A DNA stretch of 7,850 nt, taken from contig JAITHZ010000002.1 of NCBI GenBank assembly GCA_031279795.1, forward strand, positions 1 through 7,850, given 5' to 3'. Shown here one piece after another: positions 1-5,846 of this stretch (the first letter of the stretch is position 1; the number at the start of each line of letters is the position of its first letter). The notes under the pieces are model-generated. The model did not search any database. It saw only the letters and a list, made by a program, of their open reading frames with translations, and had not been told where the DNA came from. The position numbers were made by a program, and so were the translations under genes. The DNA comes from Bacteroidales bacterium. Its GTDB lineage: Bacteria; Bacteroidota; Bacteroidia; Bacteroidales; WRGA01.

Positions 1-253
1 TGGCGTTCCAGTGCAGATGTTGCCAGTTTCCGTGTTCGGCAATCCGTGCATCCTTAGTCAGTTGTTTTTCTGTTTTTTCCACCGGAACAGACAGGAACAA
101 GACGCCGTTTGCCGATGCAATGGCGCAACGGTTGCGATAAGTCTGTTTCTGGTAATGGCAATGACGTTCAATGATAATCTTCTTATAATGAAAAAGATGG
201 CAATAATAGTGAACTGGCGCTAAATAAGCCGTAGTTAGCAGGCAGGCAAGCAT
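1..253 (-). CDS. WbqC-family protein, N-terminal part (runs off left edge)
   Basis: The first 84 codons of a gene that continues beyond base 1. Translated from ATG at 253, the protein starts MLACLLTTAYLAPVHYY and contains QKQTYRNRCAIASANG (residues 35-50), SVPVEK (55-60) and HGNWQHLHWNA (74-84). I recognise these as hallmarks of WbqC-like proteins, usually about 200 residues long. The family takes its name from an O-antigen cluster gene; its biochemical role is not established, so no reaction is assigned. The start lies 4 bases after the stop of the short signal peptidase gene, so the two are almost certainly co-transcribed. No Shine-Dalgarno sequence is visible. The fragment is rich in His and Cys (C4, C18, C32, C43; H15, H19, H22, H31, H33), which may or may not be meaningful. 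The family call is firm; the function is unknown. Confidence 0.88.
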   Translation of the reverse strand, partial: MLACLLTTAYLAPVHYYCHLFHYKKIIIERHCHYQKQTYRNRCAIASANGVLFLSVPVEKTEKQLTKDARIAEHGNWQHLHWNA

Positions 254-257
254 GAAA

Positions 258-1196
258 TCATTTTATTTTTTGAAATCCGTAGTTCCATGCAAACAAAGCT
301 TTACCAATCAGATGATTTTCAGGGATAAACGACGAGACGCTACTATCGGCAAAATTTTTGCGATTGTCCGGCATTATCCAGTAATAATCCTGCGTAAACT
401 CAAAAGCATCCATTTCTACACCGTCAATCCACAGCTTGCCGTTTTCATAATGGGCGTCTTTTTTTTCAATTCCTGTAATTATCGGTAAATAAACGAAATA
501 GTTATCACTGGTAATGGCAATGCGTTCGCCTTTTTTGGGTATAGTCAGGTTGAAAGCTGGGCGCAACAAATGCAATGCAACAGTGTCGGGAAGCAGGCCT
601 TTCATCATGTAAATTTCCTGACGGGAAAACAGCTTGACATGCAGGCTGTCGACAACGGCAATTGTTTGTTTTTCAGGAATCACCAGCGACGAAAGTGTTT
701 TCTCCACCCACGCCACATCTTTTTCGTGAAAATAATACGGCTCAAGCAGATTGGGTGACTGAATCAGTTCTTTTTCATTGACATACACCAAGTCATTTTT
801 AAATACAAGGCTATCGCCGGGCAGTGCCAGGCATCTGCCTATCAGTATTTTTCGCATGTCTATCGGTATGCGTATGTCGCTGCCCGGATTGTTGAACACG
901 ATGATATCGTCTTTATGCACAGCCTGCTTAAAAATGCGTTTGTATGGCAATGATAAAACTGAGGAATAGGCTTTCATTCCCAGAATGGAATCGTGACAGA
1001 ATGGAATGCCCAATACCGTGACAGGCAGGCGAATGCCGTAACTGTATTTGCCGACAAGTATGTAATCGCCTTCCATCAGGGTATTTTCCATGCTTGATGC
1101 CGGAATCCGATAGGCGCTGAAGACAAACGTGCGCAACAACCATCCGATAGCCAAAGCAATAATCAAGGCCTTTCCCCAAAACCAAAGCGATTTCAT
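258..1196 (-). CDS. lepB: Signal peptidase I paralogue, short, with degenerate catalytic site
   Basis: 312-residue S26-family membrane protein. One N-terminal membrane segment (about residues 9-28) is followed by the serine box IPASSMENTL, with Ser35 at the nucleophile position, then DIIVFNNP (97-104), box D RCLALPGD (121-128) and box E YYWIMPDNRKNFADS (271-285). Compared with the long paralogue upstream, the general-base Lys before Arg121 is Gly120, box E reads PDNR instead of GDNR, NSAD has become NFAD, and the Arg after DS is Ser286. In E. coli LepB, Lys145 is the general base and Ser278 contacts it; both positions are changed here. The frame is intact and the rest aligns well (IPKKG at 219-223; DYYWIM against DYFWMM), so this is a maintained gene and not an obvious pseudogene. 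It follows the long lepB after a 102-base AT-rich gap and precedes the WbqC-family gene by 4 bases. It may have altered mechanism, a regulatory role, or no protease activity. Confidence 0.88.
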   Translation of the reverse strand: MKSLWFWGKALIIALAIGWLLRTFVFSAYRIPASSMENTLMEGDYILVGKYSYGIRLPVTVLGIPFCHDSILGMKAYSSVLSLPYKRIFKQAVHKDDIIVFNNPGSDIRIPIDMRKILIGRCLALPGDSLVFKNDLVYVNEKELIQSPNLLEPYYFHEKDVAWVEKTLSSLVIPEKQTIAVVDSLHVKLFSRQEIYMMKGLLPDTVALHLLRPAFNLTIPKKGERIAITSDNYFVYLPIITGIEKKDAHYENGKLWIDGVEMDAFEFTQDYYWIMPDNRKNFADSSVSSFIPENHLIGKALFAWNYGFQKIK

Positions 1197-1298
1197 TTTT
1201 ACGATTTACTTATTTTTATTTAATAGTGTAAACAAATTACTTTACGTTGATTACAATACATTTTCTCGTTTATTCATTTGTCGGCAAACATACAGCGC

Positions 1299-2792
1299 TT
1301 ATTTGATGGAAGAGAACAGACGACTCCAGCGTATTTTTCCGTCAAACCATCCGCGATCTTTGTCGAGCGAAAGCCAGATAAACAGTGGTTTACCGACAAT
1401 ATGATCTTCCGGTACAAAGCCCCAGGAACGGGAATCAGCCGAATTGTGACGGTTGTCGCCCATCATCCAGAAATAATCCATTTTAAAGGTGTACGAATCG
1501 GTAAGTTTCCCGTTGATATATATTACGCTATCTTTTACATCAAGTGAATTATTTTCATAGTTTCGAATAACTCGTTCGTAAACAGGGAGATTGTCAGCCG
1601 TCAGTTGAATTGTTGCTCCTTTTTTGGGAATCCAGATTGGGCCGTAGTTATCAACAGTCCAGCCTTTGTTGTAGCAAAGCGGGTACGTAAAGTTTTTCCA
1701 TTCGCACAAAGGGCAAACAGGGTCGGCAAATGTGTCAAGTTTAACTTCTTTAACAAAACTGAATTTCTTGACCAGCGTAAGCGCCTCCTCAGTGAGCGGT
1801 AGTTCGTACAATGTAAGATTTCCCAGTGAATCGGGTTGAAATCCCGAAAGATAGGCTTTGTCCGGATGGGCAAAACGCTGATCTTCAACACTGACATTCA
1901 GGCGTCTGAAATTTTCCAGCGAGATGCGGGTTCCATCCGTTTGAACTAAATAATTCTGCTGCATTTTTTTGGGATTTTCCAGTTTTACGCCGTCGATATA
2001 CACTTGTGTGTTGATTATCTGCAAGGTATCGCCAGGCAGTCCGACACAGCGTTTCACGTAGTTTTCGCGCCGGTCAACCGGACGAAACACGATTTCGCCA
2101 AACTGGTTTTGGTCGCTGTGTACAATTTTTCGTCCAAAGTTAAAGATTTCGTTGTAGGGAACTTCTGTGATATTCGCTCTTTTTCCGAAACGGTATAACT
2201 GGTCTAATCCTGTTTTCACGCAGATTGTGTAATAATCGGATACTTGGTTATTAATTGCAACGGTGTCACCAGCAGGGAAATTGAACACTACAATATCGTA
2301 GCGCTGTACAGTTCCAGGCCCTTTCAGTCGTTTATAGTCCCACTGCGGCCAGTCGATATACGATTTGCAGTTCAGGATGGGCAGTGTATGCTGCGCCAGC
2401 GGGAACGACAAGGGTGTATTCGGCACGCGCGCTCCGTAATTGTATTTTCCTACAAACAGGAAGTCGCCTACCAGCAGCGTCTTTTCCAGTGACGAGGATG
2501 GTATCTGGTAGTTCTGGAAAAAGAAAATGTTGATGAAATATACAGCAATCAGTGCAAAAACAATGGCGTCGACCCATTCCATCACCTTCCTGACGACTGG
2601 GCTTTTTGATTTTTTCCAGTATGTCCACGGGATGAGTTTCGTGATGTATATGTCGAAAATAACGGGCGTCAGCAACAACAGCCAGCAATTGCCTATCCAC
2701 ATCAGCCACAGGACAAAGAGCGTGGCAACAACAGCAAACTTTATCCATTTCGACGCAGGAGCGTCTTTTATTCGTTTTGAAAAATCTTTCAT
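1299..2792 (-). CDS. lepB: Signal peptidase I, long Bacteroidales type, catalytically complete
   Basis: 497-residue leader peptidase that should remove signal peptides from exported proteins at the outer face of the inner membrane. The hydrophobic N-terminal region (about residues 18-50) and a second membrane segment (about 74-92) precede the serine box IPSSSLEKTL, with nucleophile Ser101. Box C is DIVVFNFP (166-173). Box D is YVKRCVGLPGD (245-255), with general base Lys247. Box E is MMGDNRHNSADSR (443-455), fully classical. About 190 residues separate boxes D and E, far more than in E. coli LepB; this stretch holds GWTVDNYGPIWIPKKG (377-392), which I recall from other Bacteroidales LepB proteins. 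A Cys cluster, CPLC at 360-363 plus Cys373, lies in the same stretch. The ATG at 2792 is 15 bases after the dapB stop and in the same frame as dapB, so the gene is expected to be co-transcribed with dapB. Confidence 0.95.
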   Translation of the reverse strand: MKDFSKRIKDAPASKWIKFAVVATLFVLWLMWIGNCWLLLLTPVIFDIYITKLIPWTYWKKSKSPVVRKVMEWVDAIVFALIAVYFINIFFFQNYQIPSSSLEKTLLVGDFLFVGKYNYGARVPNTPLSFPLAQHTLPILNCKSYIDWPQWDYKRLKGPGTVQRYDIVVFNFPAGDTVAINNQVSDYYTICVKTGLDQLYRFGKRANITEVPYNEIFNFGRKIVHSDQNQFGEIVFRPVDRRENYVKRCVGLPGDTLQIINTQVYIDGVKLENPKKMQQNYLVQTDGTRISLENFRRLNVSVEDQRFAHPDKAYLSGFQPDSLGNLTLYELPLTEEALTLVKKFSFVKEVKLDTFADPVCPLCEWKNFTYPLCYNKGWTVDNYGPIWIPKKGATIQLTADNLPVYERVIRNYENNSLDVKDSVIYINGKLTDSYTFKMDYFWMMGDNRHNSADSRSWGFVPEDHIVGKPLFIWLSLDKDRGWFDGKIRWSRLFSSIK

Positions 2793-2831
2793 ATTAATGA
2801 TAATTAATTAAAATTTTAATAAATCTTTCAT
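2782..2831 (-). repeat. 11-base direct repeat at the dapB/lepB junction
   Basis: ATGAAAGATTT (minus strand) occurs exactly twice, at 2831-2821 and 2792-2782. The first copy encodes Met-Lys-Asp near the end of DapB (MKDLLKF then stop) and the second is the start of the long LepB (MKDFSKR). The copies are 39 bases apart, so they share a reading frame, separated by the TAA stop at 2810-2808 and five sense codons. It may be chance or a trace of a local duplication. Only the second copy is expected to start translation. Confidence 0.5.
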
Positions 2832-3524
2832 GCCCAGAAAACCTTTTCTATTGCAGGCAAATTCTGCCGCCAACACAGCGCCAAGCGCGAATCCACGTCG
2901 GTTTTTTGCATTATGGGTAATGGTAATTGTATCGGCTTGTGAATCGTATTTAATTGCGTGAAGACCAGGAGTTTCTCCACGTCTGAAGGAAGTTATCTGC
3001 AATACGTCGTCCATGATTTTTTCGCTTTCGTTCCACGTTTTTTTTCGGTCAATATTTTTCACAATGGTTTCGGCCAGCGATATGGCCGTCCCGCTTGGCG
3101 AATCCAGTTTGTGGATGTGGTGCGCTTCTTCCATCGTAACGTCGTATGCAGGGTAGTTGTTCATAATTTTCGACAGATAATCGTTCAGTGCAAAAAAAAT
3201 GTTTACTCCCAAGCTGTAATTCGAAGCATAAAAAAACGTCTGTTTCTCGCGTTCGCAAATCGACCGTATTTCCTGCAGATGTTCGAGCCAGCCCGTAGTA
3301 CCAGCCACAACCGGAATATGGTGCATGAAGCACTGGCGGTAGTTGGCCATTGCCGCAGCCGGCACAGTAAACTCTATCGCCACATCAGCTGACTGAAAGG
3401 CTGGCGAATCAAAATCTTTCTGATTGCCAATATCAATAACGCAAACTATTTTATGTTTGCGGCTCGTTGCAATTTCTTCAATGGCTTTACCCATTTTTCC
3501 ATAACCGATAAGCGCTATTTTCAT
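2808..3524 (-). CDS. dapB: 4-hydroxy-tetrahydrodipicolinate reductase
   Basis: 238-residue cytoplasmic enzyme that reduces hydroxy-tetrahydrodipicolinate to tetrahydrodipicolinate with NAD(P)H, in the diaminopimelate/lysine pathway that feeds peptidoglycan synthesis. The N-terminal nucleotide-binding fold shows GYGKMG at 7-12 and EFTVP (51-55). GTTGW at 75-79 is the conserved loop next to the cofactor. The family signature EEAHHIHKLDSPSGTA (132-147) carries His135 and Lys139, equivalent to E. coli His159 and Lys163. FALGAVLAAEF near the C terminus is also typical. It is shorter than E. coli DapB (273 residues), with reduced loops in the first domain. No other dap gene is present in the window. 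It is the first gene after a clear Bacteroidota-type promoter and leads the lepB, lepB, WbqC-family group. Confidence 0.97.
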   Translation of the reverse strand: MKIALIGYGKMGKAIEEIATSRKHKIVCVIDIGNQKDFDSPAFQSADVAIEFTVPAAAMANYRQCFMHHIPVVAGTTGWLEHLQEIRSICEREKQTFFYASNYSLGVNIFFALNDYLSKIMNNYPAYDVTMEEAHHIHKLDSPSGTAISLAETIVKNIDRKKTWNESEKIMDDVLQITSFRRGETPGLHAIKYDSQADTITITHNAKNRRGFALGAVLAAEFACNRKGFLGMKDLLKF

Positions 3525-3544
3525 CTTTCTGTTTTTTTAGTCTG

Positions 3545-3576
3545 CAAATGTACTGCGTTTACATTTAACTGGCAAA
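3545..3576 (-). promoter_or_regulatory. Bacteroidota-type promoter for dapB and downstream genes
   Basis: On the minus strand the -33 element TTTG (3576-3573) is followed by exactly 20 bases and then TACATTTG (3552-3545), a full match to the Bacteroides primary sigma factor -7 consensus TAnnTTTG. The -33 box lies just after the obg stop codon. Transcription would start roughly at 3538-3540, giving a leader of only about 15 bases before the dapB ATG at 3524. This fits the weak use of Shine-Dalgarno sequences in the phylum. It makes dapB, lepB, lepB and the WbqC-family gene a transcription unit that can run separately from rseP-hpt-adk-obg, although read-through from obg is also possible because no terminator is visible. 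Confidence 0.72.
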
Positions 3577-3579
3577 TGT
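3546..3579. repeat. Three alternating 6-base half-sites over the dapB promoter
   Basis: Plus strand: AAATGT at 3546-3551, ACATTT at 3561-3566 and AAATGT at 3574-3579. Neighbours are inverted relative to each other, with spacers of 9 and 7 bases. The outer two overlap the -7 and -33 boxes. This could be an operator for a dimeric regulator, but the half-sites are short and AT-rich and share bases with the promoter elements, so chance is a serious alternative. Confidence 0.35.
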
Positions 3580-3582
3580 TTT

Positions 3583-4689
3583 CTAAATTTCATCATCTGC
3601 CTCGCCTTCGCTTTCTGTATTTTCTTCCCAGTCGTAGCTGTCTTCATCTTGCAGATGGATGTCAATAGATTTGTGCACCAGCGAGTCGGAGGCGGACGAT
3701 TCGTTGTTCAGTTCTGTCCAGAGTAAATCTTTCAACGAGGAAATTCCCTGTCCGGTTATGGCAGATATAAAGATGTTAGGAATTTCTGGCAATAATTTTT
3801 CAATTTCTGCAATGAGTTCGTCATCCAGCAAGTCGGATTTAGAAATGGCCAGTATGCGTTGTTTGTCCAGCAATTCGGGGTTGTACTTTTTCAGTTCGTC
3901 GAGCAGTATTTGGTATTCGTCGACAATGTTTTTGCTGTCGGCGGGGACGACGAACAGCAGCGAGGCATTCCGTTCGATGTGGCGCAGGAAACGTAGCCCC
4001 AGACCTTTCCCTTCGCTTGCACCTTCGATGATTCCCGGTATGTCGGCCATTACAAACGATTTTCCGTCGTGGTAGGGGACGATGCCGAGGTTGGGTTCGA
4101 GTGTGGTGAATGGGTAATTGGCAATTTTAGGCTTGGCTGCGGAAACAACCGACAGCAGTGTTGATTTTCCGGCATTGGGGAAGCCGACTAAACCAACGTC
4201 GCCTAACAGTTTCAATTCCATGATGATGTGCATTTCCTGACAGGGTTCGCCGGGTTGGGCGTAGCGTGGCGTTTGATTGGTTGCAGAACGGAAATTCCAG
4301 TTCCCTAAACCGCCGCGACCTCCTTTCAGCAACACAATTTCCTGCCCGTGGTCAGTAATGTCGCACAAATATTCGCCCGTGCCGGCATTGTAAACAACCG
4401 TTCCGCAAGGCACTTCCACAATTGCGTCGTTACCGCCCTTGCCTGAACTTCGTTTTGCCGAACCGCTTTCTCCGTTTTCTGCAAGGATGTGGCGCATAAA
4501 TTTCAAGTGCAGCAGCGTCCAGAAATTTCGGTTTCCCCGCAGAACAACATTTCCGCCGTCGCCTCCGTCGCCTCCGTCGGGGCCGCCTTTTGGCTCGTAT
4601 TTTGCGCGGTGCAGATGTATCGAACCGCGTCCGCCTTTTCCCGAACGGCAGTAGATTTTTACATAATCTATGAAATTGGTGTTTGGCAT
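3583..4689 (-). CDS. obgE: Obg-family GTPase (ObgE/CgtA)
   Basis: 368-residue essential-type GTPase that associates with the large ribosomal subunit and links ribosome assembly to growth and stress state. The glycine-rich Obg fold occupies about residues 1-158, including GGPDGGDGGDGGN (35-47). The G domain follows: G1 GFPNAGKST (169-177), G2 in YPFTTLEPN (192-200), G3 DIPG (216-219), G4 SKSD (283-286) and G5 SAITG (309-313). G4 has Ser in place of the usual Asn of NKxD; the Lys and Asp that matter for guanine binding remain. The C-terminal tail (346-368) is strongly acidic, as in many Obg proteins. The MPNTNFIDYV start fits the family. It begins 3 bases after the adk stop, so it is translationally close-coupled with adk and is the last gene of the rseP-hpt-adk-obg group. 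Confidence 0.97.
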   Translation of the reverse strand: MPNTNFIDYVKIYCRSGKGGRGSIHLHRAKYEPKGGPDGGDGGDGGNVVLRGNRNFWTLLHLKFMRHILAENGESGSAKRSSGKGGNDAIVEVPCGTVVYNAGTGEYLCDITDHGQEIVLLKGGRGGLGNWNFRSATNQTPRYAQPGEPCQEMHIIMELKLLGDVGLVGFPNAGKSTLLSVVSAAKPKIANYPFTTLEPNLGIVPYHDGKSFVMADIPGIIEGASEGKGLGLRFLRHIERNASLLFVVPADSKNIVDEYQILLDELKKYNPELLDKQRILAISKSDLLDDELIAEIEKLLPEIPNIFISAITGQGISSLKDLLWTELNNESSASDSLVHKSIDIHLQDEDSYDWEENTESEGEADDEI

Positions 4690-4692
4690 TAT

Positions 4693-5262
4693 CTATGAAA
4701 ATTTTGACAGTATTTCCGAAATTTTCTGGTAGATTTCTCCCATATCGCCCAACCCTTCGACCGCGAAAAAACGTCCGGTCTGTCGGTAGAAATCTTTCAA
4801 CGGAAGGGTATTTTGGTGATACACGCGGATGCGCTCAATGACAGTATCGCGGTTATCGTCGGAACGTCCGGATATTTTTCCGCGCTTCATGATGCGTTCT
4901 ACCAGCTCATATTCCGGTACTTCCAAACCAATTATGGCGGAAATATCGCTTCCCCGTTTGTTCAGCATTTTCTGCAATGCTTCAGCTTGAGAAATGGTGC
5001 GCGGAAAACCGTCGAAAATGACGCCATTCTGAAGTGTCGGTTCGTCCAGCATCTTGTCCAGTACCTCAATAATCAGCTCATCAGGAACCAGTTGTCCTTT
5101 GGACATGTAGCTGTCGGCAATTTTTCCCAATTGGGTGCCTGCCGCAATTTCTTTTCGCAGCAAATCGCCAGTGGAGATATGTTGCAGTCCAAAATTTTTA
5201 ATGATTGATTCACTTTGCGTCCCTTTGCCAGAGCCGGGTGCGCCAAACATAACGATATTCAT
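4693..5262 (-). CDS. adk: Adenylate kinase
   Basis: 189-residue cytoplasmic enzyme interconverting ATP + AMP and 2 ADP. The P-loop GAPGSGKGT is at 7-15, HISTGDLLR (28-36) begins the AMP-binding region, and FDGFPRT (83-89) is the adenylate kinase signature. The LID is the short form: RGKISGRSDDN (127-137) with no zinc-binding cysteines, which explains the length below the roughly 215 residues of E. coli Adk. The ATG overlaps the hpt stop codon (ATGA, bases 5262-5259), indicating translational coupling. Together with hpt it covers purine salvage and nucleotide balance; obg starts 3 bases downstream. Confidence 0.97.
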   Translation of the reverse strand: MNIVMFGAPGSGKGTQSESIIKNFGLQHISTGDLLRKEIAAGTQLGKIADSYMSKGQLVPDELIIEVLDKMLDEPTLQNGVIFDGFPRTISQAEALQKMLNKRGSDISAIIGLEVPEYELVERIMKRGKISGRSDDNRDTVIERIRVYHQNTLPLKDFYRQTGRFFAVEGLGDMGEIYQKISEILSKFS

Positions 5263-5795
5263 GCCAGTGTATAAATATTCGGTAAATTTCGTCCGTAGCC
5301 GTCGTAATCCAGTCCATAGCCGACTACAAAACTGTTTGGAATGGAAAACGCCACATAATCAGGCTTTAAGTCATACTGGAGAGCATCCGGTTTTAGCAGC
5401 AGGGTGGCAATTTTGATTGCCGCCGGTTCTTTTGTGAGCAAACTGTTTAAAATATATTGCATCGTCAAACCGGAATCAACAATGTCTTCTACCACAACGA
5501 CGGTTTTTCCTGTAATGTTTTCACTGAATCCAATCAGTTCCTTGTGAACCTGCGTTGTTTGCAGTCCGCTGTACGACTGTATTTTTGCAAACGTAATCTG
5601 TGATTTGAAACGGATACGCTTCATCAGCTCTGAGGCAAACATAAACGAACCGTTAAGAATGGCAACAAACACAGGGTCTTTGTCCTGCAAATCGTCCGTC
5701 ATTTTTGCGGCTACGTTGTCTAAGGATGCATTAATCTCATTTTCAGTAATAAACAACTGAAATGTTTTGTCCTTTATCTGAATATTTTCCTTCAT
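5259..5795 (-). CDS. hpt: Hypoxanthine phosphoribosyltransferase
   Basis: 178-residue type I phosphoribosyltransferase that joins hypoxanthine (and probably guanine) to PRPP to form IMP or GMP. The PRPP-binding loop VVVEDIVDSGLTM lies at 100-112, with the acidic pair Glu103-Asp104. The pyrophosphate-loop region is ILNGSFMFA (46-54), and the base-binding C-terminal part contains DYVAFSIPNSFVVGYGLDYDG (147-167), with the Phe-Val-Val-Gly-Tyr pattern of bacterial HPRT. It starts 51 bases after the rseP stop and overlaps adk by 4 bases. I find no clear promoter in the 51-base gap, so expression from the rseP promoter is the simplest reading. Confidence 0.96.
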   Translation of the reverse strand: MKENIQIKDKTFQLFITENEINASLDNVAAKMTDDLQDKDPVFVAILNGSFMFASELMKRIRFKSQITFAKIQSYSGLQTTQVHKELIGFSENITGKTVVVVEDIVDSGLTMQYILNSLLTKEPAAIKIATLLLKPDALQYDLKPDYVAFSIPNSFVVGYGLDYDGYGRNLPNIYTLA

Positions 5796-5846
5796 AAAAA
5801 TGTTAGAACAACAGGCTCATAAGAGCATTACCAAATCTCAACTCCT

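Noticed and set aside
1605..1802. Plus-strand open frames across the region, the longest about 170 codons opposite argS (7308-7811), as possible antisense genes.
   Set aside because: They are shadows of conserved minus-strand genes, with no recognisable domains, no promoters and compositions expected of antisense frames.
4560..4600. Short GGN-type tandem repeat in obg (CCTCCGTCG units on the plus strand) as a microsatellite.
   Set aside because: It encodes the conserved glycine-rich GGDGGDGG loop of the Obg fold, so protein constraint explains it.
5814..5825. GCTC-ATAA-GAGC hairpin in the rseP-hpt gap as a terminator.
   Set aside because: Only four base pairs and no adjacent T-tract; too weak to end transcription.
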